Source: Prevotellaceae bacterium UBA4361 (GTDB lineage: Bacteria > Bacteroidota > Bacteroidia > Bacteroidales > Bacteroidaceae). Taken from it: DNA of 16,396 bases. Both the position numbers and the translations under genes were made by a program. Below the pieces are notes generated by a model. The model searched no databases, was not told the origin of the DNA, and worked only from the letters and a program-made list of their open reading frames with translations. This document shows, one piece after another, positions 7,821 to 14,359 of the stretch. The stretch's first letter is position 1; each line of letters opens with the position of its first letter. The stretch covers positions 1 to 16,396 of the forward strand of contig DGSN01000040.1 in assembly GCA_002393575.1 (NCBI GenBank). The letters are read 5' to 3'.

Positions 7821-7860
7821 GAACTCAAAAACTAAAGAACTAAAGAACTCAAAAACTTAA
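7821..7860 (+). repeat. Five tandem octamers in the deiminase leader
   Basis: Five in-phase 8-bp units follow one another: GAACTCAA, AAACTAAA, GAACTAAA, GAACTCAA and AAACTTAA (consensus RAACTMAA). The tract ends four bases before the ATG at 7865 and so occupies the ribosome-binding region of the message. It has no Shine-Dalgarno sequence. Unit number could plausibly vary by slippage. Confidence 0.75.
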
Positions 7861-7864
7861 AATT

Positions 7865-9964
7865 ATGATGAAAACTTTTACTCTTAAATCTTTCGTGAGA
7901 AATGTTGTGCCCCTTTGCAAATCAATGTTTCTCCCGATGTCGTTCTTGGCAATGAGCTCTGTGGCTCAAGCCCAGGAGTTGTTCACAAAGCCTCTGCCGA
8001 AGGAGAGAACTTTGTACCAGATGATGAACCAGCGCGCTGTTCCTGACGATTATCCTAAACCTAAGATTCCGATGGCAACAGAGAAGATGCGACGTGTGGC
8101 ACATGATGCTTTGGGTGAACCCTTGAATTTTCCTGAACGTGTGTGGTTTCCTGGCGAATGGGAAGAGGTGAAGGCTATTGTTGTCACGCTTCCATACTCA
8201 CACCTGGTTCCGGGATATGAAGAGGACGAGAGATACTACGCGGAACCTATTGTCAAGGGATGGGCCAACTACATTTTCAAAAATGGGAAGCTTGCCAAAA
8301 AAGAGACGGTAGGTACTGGTCCCTACAAATCTGTACTTGATTTTCAGCATCAGTTTTCCAAGATATTCTATTACATCATCGATGCCATCCAGCAGGGAGG
8401 AGCTGAAGCCTGGGTACGCATTGAAGCGGCAGAGGATGAGGAGAAGGTGCGCAATATCCTGCAAGACCTGGGACTTCGTCATGACAACCTACGCTTCTTT
8501 GTAGCTTCGGGCAACAGTTTTTGGTTTCGTGACTGCGGCCCTATCTGCTTCTACTATGGAGATGAAGACGAACTTGCCATGCTCGACTTCAACTATGGAA
8601 CGCCCCGTTCTCTTGACGACCTGCTACCATCGGTGCTTCACAGGGAGATGGGCATTCCTAACTATAAGACTGATGTGCTGTGGGAGGGAGGAAACTGCCT
8701 TGTAGATGGCGTTGGAGGATTGGTCACCTCAACAGCTGTTTACTACAATAATTTAACCACGGAGGGATATTATATCTGGGACGGAAAAGACTTTAACACC
8801 ATTCGTCTCATGCCGAGGGAAGCACTCACGGCTGCACAGGTGAAGACTGCCTTGAGCGAAATGTTGGGACAACGGCAGACGACGGTCGTACCTCATTTGA
8901 ACTACGACGGAGGTACAGGCCACATGGACCTCTATGCTGATGCCATTGACGAAAACTCGTTCCTCTTTGCCGCTATGCCCGAGGACTATAGCCTTTGGTC
9001 TGATTACGACATCGTTGAGCAGAATGTGTCATACCTGTTCACTCGGCCTACTTTTTGGGGACGCAAATACTATGACATGGGGCGGCTTCCTTTCCCTGCA
9101 CTTGACGATGGAAGCTATTTTACCAGCGAGGAGGACTATGCAAATTACACTCGAACATACGCCAACCACCTCATTGTGAACAATGTCATCGTGCAGCCTT
9201 GTTTCTCACCAGTGGGTAACGATGGTATGCCAACAGAAGCTTGGGACCGCGCCAATATCATGACACTCCAGAAACGCTATCCTGGCTATTCTTTCTACTG
9301 CATCGACATGCGTCAGTTTGACCAATCGGGTGGTTCGATTCATTGCGTCACCAAGCAGATACCAGCAGATAATCCTGTCCGCATTCTGCATAAGAACATC
9401 TACGGCGATGTCAATCCTGGAACTCTTGAATCCATTCCGTTTAGTGCCATCATCACCAACAAGAGTGGCATTCAAACTGCCGAACTGGTGTTTCGTGTGA
9501 ATGACGGCAAATGGCAAACCGTCAGCTTGACAGCTAACGGCAATCGCTGGAGCACTGCCATCGACCTTGATGTTTTCACGGAGGGACAGTCGCTTGCCGA
9601 TGGCATCCCTGTTGAATATTACATCAAAGCCACCTCGAATAATGGTAAGACTATCACTAAGCCGTTCTGTGCAACATACGGCTCTTTGTACAACTTCACC
9701 CTGACTAACGACAAGGCTTACGATGATGATATGTTCGACTTCAGCACAGAGCCGATGGACAAGAATCTCATCACTTTCCCACTCGGCACGAGTTGGCTGA
9801 CTGAGGACACCAGCACTCCATCGACTGTTGACATCAGCGAAGTGAAAGAAGAGAAGCAGGAGAATACCAGCGGCTGGTACTCTCTTCAGGGATGTCATCT
9901 CGACGGTTACCCTTCTACCAAGGGAGTCTATATCTATAATGGCAAGAAGGTTGTCATCAAGTGA
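7865..9964 (+). CDS. Secreted peptidyl-arginine/agmatine deiminase-family protein with T9SS-type tail
   Basis: The 699-residue protein belongs to the Porphyromonas-type peptidyl-arginine deiminase/agmatine deiminase family, which hydrolyses guanidino groups to ureido groups plus ammonia. A signal peptide spans 1-36 (SSVAQA before QELF). The catalytic domain (about 50-510) keeps Asp223 (WFRDCGP), Glu274 (WEGGN), His353 and Asp355 (GHMDL) and the nucleophile Cys494 (SIHCVT). After it come an Ig-like domain (about 515-640) and a C-terminal segment GWYSLQGCHLDG...KGVYIYNGKKVVIK resembling Prevotella T9SS sorting tails. This predicts a surface or extracellular enzyme, unlike cytoplasmic agmatine deiminases. 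Where I recall P. gingivalis PPAD having two arginines that read C-terminal Arg, this protein has FNYGTPRS (Thr246, Arg248), so the substrate may differ. A strong terminator follows. Family call firm, substrate unknown. Confidence 0.9.
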   Translation: MMKTFTLKSFVRNVVPLCKSMFLPMSFLAMSSVAQAQELFTKPLPKERTLYQMMNQRAVPDDYPKPKIPMATEKMRRVAHDALGEPLNFPERVWFPGEWEEVKAIVVTLPYSHLVPGYEEDERYYAEPIVKGWANYIFKNGKLAKKETVGTGPYKSVLDFQHQFSKIFYYIIDAIQQGGAEAWVRIEAAEDEEKVRNILQDLGLRHDNLRFFVASGNSFWFRDCGPICFYYGDEDELAMLDFNYGTPRSLDDLLPSVLHREMGIPNYKTDVLWEGGNCLVDGVGGLVTSTAVYYNNLTTEGYYIWDGKDFNTIRLMPREALTAAQVKTALSEMLGQRQTTVVPHLNYDGGTGHMDLYADAIDENSFLFAAMPEDYSLWSDYDIVEQNVSYLFTRPTFWGRKYYDMGRLPFPALDDGSYFTSEEDYANYTRTYANHLIVNNVIVQPCFSPVGNDGMPTEAWDRANIMTLQKRYPGYSFYCIDMRQFDQSGGSIHCVTKQIPADNPVRILHKNIYGDVNPGTLESIPFSAIITNKSGIQTAELVFRVNDGKWQTVSLTANGNRWSTAIDLDVFTEGQSLADGIPVEYYIKATSNNGKTITKPFCATYGSLYNFTLTNDKAYDDDMFDFSTEPMDKNLITFPLGTSWLTEDTSTPSTVDISEVKEEKQENTSGWYSLQGCHLDGYPSTKGVYIYNGKKVVIK

Positions 9965-9985
9965 CCCTTCCATCTTGGCATAACT

Positions 9986-10031
9986 ACAAAGGAGCCTGCA
10001 CCACCATCTTCGTGCAGGCTCCTTTGTTTTG
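9986..10031 (+). terminator. Strong terminator after the deiminase gene
   Basis: Arms 9986-10001 (ACAAAGGAGCCTGCAC) and 10012-10027 are perfect 16-bp reverse complements around a 10-base loop, followed by a T-rich run. It lies about 20 bases past the deiminase stop. It separates that gene from the three-gene cassette. Confidence 0.85.
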
Positions 10032-10130
10032 TGAGTCGATATGTAAGTGCTAAGGATTCACATCATGCGTAAAAGCAGCCAAAGTCGTTGATTCTTTTGC
10101 AAAAAGAAATGAAATATGAAAAGAATTCAC

Positions 10131-10138
10131 TATCTTTG
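10131..10138 (+). promoter_or_regulatory. Probable -7 box of the DUF3791/DUF3990 operon
   Basis: TATCTTTG matches TAnnTTTG and lies 23 bases before the ATG at 10162, implying a very short leader. A -33 TTTG at standard spacing is absent. It is the only promoter-like site seen for the three overlapping genes. Confidence 0.55.
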
Positions 10139-10161
10139 GCGCAATCAAGTTGCGATGAATC

Positions 10162-10401
10162 ATGGAAACAATCATAGAAATACCAAAGATGCAGGTCATG
10201 ATGGCATTCGTGTCCACCTGTATTGAGGCAACAGCTCGCACGCTGGGGGTAAGCTACAAGGAGGTATATGACAGAATGAATAAGGTGAACATGATAGACA
10301 ACTACATCTATCCCTGCTATGAGACTCTGCACACCGAGAGCCGAGAAAACATAGTGAACGACCTAATCACTTGCTTAAAGAATTGGGAGGCAAAGGCATG
10401 A
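10162..10401 (+). CDS. DUF3791-like small protein, first gene of the cassette
   Basis: This 79-residue, probably cytoplasmic protein (no signal peptide or membrane segment) is mostly helical by appearance. It resembles DUF3791: an N-terminal helix (MMAFVSTCIEATARTLGVS), then YKEVYDRMNKVNMIDNYI, and a His-containing segment YETLHTESRENIVNDLI before a final helix. Its stop overlaps the start of the DUF3990-like gene in an ATGA junction, so the two are probably translationally coupled. DUF3791 has no established function that I know of. Being small and placed first, it could be the antidote or partner of the next protein; this is inference from operon architecture only. Confidence 0.75.
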   Translation: METIIEIPKMQVMMAFVSTCIEATARTLGVSYKEVYDRMNKVNMIDNYIYPCYETLHTESRENIVNDLITCLKNWEAKA

Positions 10402-10889
10402 GGGATTTGATTGTTTATCATGGAACGACGTTGATGGTGAAGCATCCGATTTGTAAGTTTGGCAGGCAAAATCTGGACTTTGGACAGGGATTCTATGTGA
10501 CAGATATTAGGCAGCAAGCTGTTGATTGGGCCATCAGAATGGCTCGTAGTAAGATGGAAACACCTATACTGAATCGATATAAGTTGAATCGTGATGGATT
10601 TCTCTCGGAAGGTCACGTTTTGATTTTCAAAGCATACGATGAAGAGTGGTTGCGATTTATTGTGGCGAGTAGAACGGAGCAGAATCCTGCCAAGGATTAT
10701 GATTACATAGAGGGTGGTGTGGCTAATGACCGCGTTGTGGACACTGTGAATTTATTCATGCAGGGCTTGATGACAATGGAAACGGCACTGTCCCGACTAT
10801 CAGAGCATCAGCCCAATAACCAGATTTGTTTGCTCAATCAGCAACTGACGGATAAATATCTGAAATTCGATGGAACCGAAGAACTTTAA
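10398..10889 (+). CDS. DUF3990-like protein, probable ADP-ribosyltransferase fold
   Basis: The 163-residue product starts MRDLIVYHGTT. The ATG at 10398 overlaps the previous stop by 4 bases and puts the family's N-terminal motif at the very start; an upstream ATG at 10371 would add nine residues inside the preceding gene. Family-like landmarks are VYHGTT (6-11), DFGQGFYVT (about 27-35), QAVDWA (about 39-44) and, near residue 100, DYIEGGVANDRVVDTV, followed by a C-terminal QICLLNQQLTDKYL. The YHGT and FGxGFY motifs recall ADP-ribosyltransferase folds, to which I believe DUF3990 is assigned. NAD-dependent modification of a cell target, possibly toxic, is inference. It is flanked by two DUF3791-like genes with overlaps of 4 and 20 bases. 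Confidence 0.8.
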   Translation: MRDLIVYHGTTLMVKHPICKFGRQNLDFGQGFYVTDIRQQAVDWAIRMARSKMETPILNRYKLNRDGFLSEGHVLIFKAYDEEWLRFIVASRTEQNPAKDYDYIEGGVANDRVVDTVNLFMQGLMTMETALSRLSEHQPNNQICLLNQQLTDKYLKFDGTEEL

Positions 10890-11118
10890 GGATGACCCAG
10901 TTAAAACTCCCATTGTTCAGGAGATTTTGATGAGTAACCGCATTGGAGCCATTGCTATGCTGCTCTCCAAGCGACTTGACATAGAACCACTGAGGGCACT
11001 CAAACTGTTCTATGAAAGCAAGACGTGTGCCGATTTGCATGACAAATCGACAGGTCTTTATCTTTATGGCGACCCATACGTGGCAGACGAGTTTATGAGG
11101 GAGAATGAGTACTATTAA
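10870..11118 (+). CDS. DUF3791-like small protein, third gene of the cassette
   Basis: This 82-residue protein overlaps the end of the DUF3990-like gene by 20 bases in another frame. After an N-terminal extension, residues 22-82 resemble the other DUF3791 subtype: a helix (IGAIAMLLSKRLDIEPLRALKLFY), then ESKTCADLHDKSTGLYLYGDPYVADEFM. It is clearly not a copy of the first gene. Start 10870 is kept for its tight coupling, but Met22 (10933) would also give a full domain. No ribosome binding site is obvious. With both neighbours it forms an operon read from the site at 10131; the region behind it is a structured intergenic repeat, not another gene. Confidence 0.75.
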   Translation: MEPKNFKDDPVKTPIVQEILMSNRIGAIAMLLSKRLDIEPLRALKLFYESKTCADLHDKSTGLYLYGDPYVADEFMRENEYY

Positions 11119-11175
11119 GTACAAAGAAAGTACAAAGAACAAAGGACAATGAACACGATTTTGTGTTTAGCGTTT

Positions 11176-11205
11176 AATCAAAGAATCCCTTTAAAATCCT
11201 TGATT
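11176..11205. repeat. Imperfect palindrome, copy 1
   Basis: This 30-base element reads AATCAAAGAATCCC then TTTAAAATCCTTGATT. It is an imperfect palindrome nested inside the longer inverted repeat 11137-11225. Its reverse complement matches 16368-16394 except for three single-base gaps and one substitution, so it is a dispersed intergenic element with at least two copies in this window. Confidence 0.65.
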
Positions 11206-11270
11206 GTATATTGTACTTTGTTCTTCTCTTCACGCTTCACGTTAAACTCTATACTTTATTTTTCAATGCT

Positions 11271-11307
11271 TTTGTTTGGAAGTATCATCATTATTATTGT
11301 ATATTTG
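11271..11307 (+). promoter_or_regulatory. Bacteroidetes-type promoter for the pectate lyase gene
   Basis: Two overlapping-register TTTG boxes (11271-11274, 11275-11278) precede TATATTTG (11300-11307). The second TTTG gives a spacer of 21 bases, an exact match to TTTG-N19-21-TAnnTTTG. Transcription should begin near 11314, giving a leader of about 185 bases with an early GTAAC/GTTAC hairpin. Confidence 0.7.
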
Positions 11308-11499
11308 CAAAGGTAACGCTTGTTACGGTAATGACAGATACTATTTGAAGATATGAAGTTTTACAATAGAAAAAAATGAACTGCGAGTGCTTGGCGAGGT
11401 GCTTCTCAAAACGAACTAAATATCTTCAAAACATAAACGAACTGTTCCTTTTTATCATTACATATAAGAACTCAACAGCTAATACTAACATCTTTCAAC

Positions 11500-14190
11500 A
11501 TGATGAGAAATTGCAATTTGTTGAAACATCTGATGATGCTTTGTCTCTTGATGAGCATCATGCCTACGATGCTGGGCGCTACAAAGGACGATACTACACA
11601 GGCGGTGGAGAAACAGCCTGCCTTCCCTGGAGCAGAGGGATTCGGGCGATATGTCACAGGAGGCAGGGGAGGAAAAGTGTATCATGTGAGCAATCTGAAT
11701 GACTCGGGCACGGGTTCGTTGCGCTGGGCATTAGGACAGGCAGGGGCGAAGACGATTGTGTTTGATGTGTCGGGTACGATTCATCTGGAGTCGGCTCTCA
11801 GCATCGGTGGCAATGTCACCATTGCTGGACAGACGGCTCCTGGCGATGGCATCTGTGTGGCTGACTATCCTTGTGCCATCAAGGGCAACAATGTGATTGT
11901 GCGTTATATGCGCTTCCGATTGGGCAACAAGAATGTGCTGCTGAACGGTGCTGACGGATGGGACGGCTTTGGTGCGTTGGACCAGCAGGACATCATCATC
12001 GACCACTGCTCCGTAAGTTGGTCCATCGACGAATGTCTGTCGGTGCTGGGCAACAAGAACACCACCGTGCAGTGGTGCTTGGTGGCGCAGAGTTTGGTGG
12101 AAAGTGGACATACGAAAGGTGCGCATGGCTATGGCGGCAACTGGGGAGGAAGCGGTGCTTCGTTCCATCACAACCTGCTTGTTCATCACACTTCCCGCAC
12201 GCCACGCCTCGGTCCACGTTTCACCACGCAACTCGACGAGCGCATGGACATGCGCAACAATGTCATCTACAACTTTGGCGGCAATGGCTGCTATGGTGGT
12301 GAGGGCATGAAGGTGAACATTGTCAACAACTACTACAAGCCTGGTCCTGGCACACCAACCGATAAGAAAGGCAGACGCATTGCTGGACTGGGCATTCGTA
12401 ACAACAAGTATATTGAGGAATATCCTGACTATGCACCAACACTGCACTTGTGGGGAAAATACTTTGTGGAGGGAAATGTCAACAGCAAGTATGCGGATGT
12501 GACCAACGACAACTGGACATACGGCATCTACAATCAGATTAACGCCAGCGACTGCGACGGCACATACACGCAGACCACGAAGGACACCATCCGCCTCGGT
12601 GTGCCTATTCCATACGTCGTGACCACAACGCACACGGCTGCACAGGCTTACGAACGAGTGCTGGACTATGCTGGTGCCTCGCTCTGTCGTGACTCTTTCG
12701 ACGACTTGATGGTGAGCGATACGCGCAATGGTGTTGCCACCTATACAGGTGACGGACTGAGCCGTGGTTTCATCAATTCGCAAGACGACAACAAGCCGGC
12801 AGGAGCATCGTCTTCATGGAGTGCATGGCCTACGCTGAACAGTGGAATTGCCCCAACGGATAGCGACGGTGACGGAATGCCCGACGCATGGGAAACCGCC
12901 AACGGACTGAATCCGAACGATGCTGCTGATGGTGCGCTTGTGGCTGAAAACGGATATACGAACGTGGAGAACTACATCAATTCGCTGGTGGAGACCATCA
13001 CCACGAATCAGAATGCTGGTGGCACGATGACGGGCGACAAGGAAACGGTGCAACAGGTGACAGACTATGAGATTTCCGCTCTGACCAGCAATGGCGATTG
13101 GACTTTCCAGCATGGACTCAGTATTCGGGAATTAGGCGAACCAGCTGTGGTTTCTAAAACCAACTATCTGAAGTTCTCCCGCAACCACCAATACACTGTC
13201 GAGCTACCCGATGGTGTGACGATTGAGCGTGTGACCATCACGGGTAATCTGAATGTGGACGCAGGAACAGCCTATCTGAAGGAACTGAACGGCAAGACCT
13301 ACTCGGCAACCGACTATGTGTTCCCAAATCGTCTTGCCAATGACGACCGAAGTTATACGATTACGTTGGAAACGCCTGCCACAGGTGTGCTCACGTTCAC
13401 GCCGAGTGGCGATGGACAAGTGGGGTGGATGCTGGTGCTTCATACAGAGAAGGCAGAGGAAGAACCTGCCTCGGATGTGGTGACCAAAACCGTGACGGGA
13501 ACAATCACCTTGCCTTTCTATGAGGGAAGCACCGACTTTGCCGTGCTTTACTCCAGCGAAGTGGAAGGCATGATGACCGCCAGTGTGAATCTTGGTTCTG
13601 CTTTGGGTTGCTCTGCCAAACGCATCGTCAACAATGCACCCTTCGATGAAATTAGTACGACGGAGAATAAGGCATCGGGTGCCACGTCAGCCAATGCCCT
13701 GACCATCACCCTTGCGACCTCGGCTGACGATGTGCAGTTCAAGCCAAGCAGCATATCCTTCAATGCCTGTAAAATCGGTACCGATGGAGGAAAGTTCAAC
13801 CTCAGTCTTGATGGCACTAAACTTTATTCAGCCGTGGAGCCGAACCGAAACAGGGACACCGATGGTTTCTATTCCAGCTACAACAAGCAGCTGTCGTCCT
13901 CCTTCTCCACGGAACACAAGTTTGTCTATAATATCTATGCGTTGAAAGACAAGTGCCTGGGTTTGGGCAGCATTGTCATCACGGGCGAACTGACCTACAC
14001 CGTGAAACTGCTGAAAGGCGATGTGAATGCAGACGGACAAATCGACATCAGCGACGTGGTTGCGCTGGTGAACTACATCCTGACTGACGATGCCAACAAT
14101 ATACACTTGGAGCTTGCCGACATGGACGATGACGAGTGCATCGACATCAGCGATGTGGTGAGTTTGGTCAACCTCATCCTCAATCAATAA
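11500..14190 (+). CDS. Secreted pectate lyase (PL1-like) with C-terminal dockerin
   Basis: The 896-residue protein cleaves pectic polygalacturonate by beta-elimination, judged by family. A signal peptide spans about 1-27 (ending PTMLGA). The PL1-like beta-helix (about 40-310) opens with FPGAEGFGRYVTGGRGG and carries the pectate lyase landmarks DGFGALDQQDIIIDHCSVSWS (Asp168, His169), FHHNLL, and the arginine cluster RTPRLGPR (233-240) expected to hold the catalytic Arg. Residues 454-475 (DSDGDGMPDAWE) form a thrombospondin type 3-like calcium motif. Two beta-rich domains follow (about 520-650 and 660-835), perhaps carbohydrate-binding. Residues 840-896 form a complete dockerin type I with two ISDVV half-repeats. 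No cohesin is visible nearby. Met2 (11503) is an equally good start. It is transcribed alone from 11271-11307. Confidence 0.9.
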   Translation: MMRNCNLLKHLMMLCLLMSIMPTMLGATKDDTTQAVEKQPAFPGAEGFGRYVTGGRGGKVYHVSNLNDSGTGSLRWALGQAGAKTIVFDVSGTIHLESALSIGGNVTIAGQTAPGDGICVADYPCAIKGNNVIVRYMRFRLGNKNVLLNGADGWDGFGALDQQDIIIDHCSVSWSIDECLSVLGNKNTTVQWCLVAQSLVESGHTKGAHGYGGNWGGSGASFHHNLLVHHTSRTPRLGPRFTTQLDERMDMRNNVIYNFGGNGCYGGEGMKVNIVNNYYKPGPGTPTDKKGRRIAGLGIRNNKYIEEYPDYAPTLHLWGKYFVEGNVNSKYADVTNDNWTYGIYNQINASDCDGTYTQTTKDTIRLGVPIPYVVTTTHTAAQAYERVLDYAGASLCRDSFDDLMVSDTRNGVATYTGDGLSRGFINSQDDNKPAGASSSWSAWPTLNSGIAPTDSDGDGMPDAWETANGLNPNDAADGALVAENGYTNVENYINSLVETITTNQNAGGTMTGDKETVQQVTDYEISALTSNGDWTFQHGLSIRELGEPAVVSKTNYLKFSRNHQYTVELPDGVTIERVTITGNLNVDAGTAYLKELNGKTYSATDYVFPNRLANDDRSYTITLETPATGVLTFTPSGDGQVGWMLVLHTEKAEEEPASDVVTKTVTGTITLPFYEGSTDFAVLYSSEVEGMMTASVNLGSALGCSAKRIVNNAPFDEISTTENKASGATSANALTITLATSADDVQFKPSSISFNACKIGTDGGKFNLSLDGTKLYSAVEPNRNRDTDGFYSSYNKQLSSSFSTEHKFVYNIYALKDKCLGLGSIVITGELTYTVKLLKGDVNADGQIDISDVVALVNYILTDDANNIHLELADMDDDECIDISDVVSLVNLILNQ

Positions 14191-14213
14191 TCAATCTCAG
14201 AGAAATCAGAAAA

Positions 14214-14311
14214 GGTCTGGGGTCTAAGGCTGCTTTTAACCTTAGACCCCAGACCTTTGACGTTAGACCTTTAACCTTAGACTTTAGACCTTAGACCTCA
14301 GACCTCAGACA
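14214..14311. repeat. Fourteen in-phase heptamers with a perfect 16-bp hairpin
   Basis: This tract between convergent genes divides exactly into fourteen 7-bp units. The first two are GGTCTGG and GGTCTAA, and units 5-14 are variants of TTAGACC. The first 16 bases (14214-14229) are the perfect reverse complement of 14240-14255, giving a hairpin with a 10-base loop. On the minus strand the hairpin is followed by TTTTCTGATTT. It may therefore terminate the acyltransferase operon, but that does not explain the remaining heptamers. Confidence 0.8.
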
Positions 14312-14359
14312 TTCTCTGCAAGGCTTGTCGGTTGCGGTTCTTTCCCTCGGTGTTGAAGT

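Larger units (their letters stand above)
6839..7864. other. Long interval without an intact gene
   Basis: This 1026-base stretch holds the in-frame DUF4919 tail, a terminator at 7110-7145, an antisense TAACTTTG box at 7196-7203, a -7 box at 7663-7670 and octamer repeats at 7821-7860. A 25-codon frame at 7041-7118 begins ATGGATATGGAATTGAAC. It shares 12 bases with the start of the 6347 gene but ends inside the terminator and has no other support. A 30-codon minus frame at 7370-7462 is possibly a relic. The 7181-7468 and 7095-7301 frames look random. Confidence 0.55.
11119..11499. other. Intergenic repeat region and pectate lyase leader
   Basis: No gene is seen in these 381 bases. The left half holds GTACAAAG repeats (11119-11136), an outer inverted repeat (GAACAAAGGACAAT at 11137-11150 against 11212-11225, 13 of 14 pairing) and an inner imperfect palindrome at 11176-11205. 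The right half holds a promoter (11271-11307), a small hairpin GTAAC/GTTAC just after it, and a leader of about 185 bases. Confidence 0.6.

Noticed and set aside
9206..9973. 255-codon minus-strand frame opposite the deiminase C-terminus
   Set aside because: It is antisense to conserved coding sequence including the catalytic Cys region, lacks any recognisable domain, and starts inside the terminator spacer.
11376..11702. 108-codon plus frame overlapping the pectate lyase start
   Set aside because: It overlaps the signal peptide and the conserved beta-helix start in a different frame and shows no motif.
11731..12783. 350-codon minus-strand frame opposite the pectate lyase
   Set aside because: It lies wholly antisense to a gene with strong family motifs. 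Its protein shows no signal, domain or motif, and long antisense frames are common opposite GC-richer genes.
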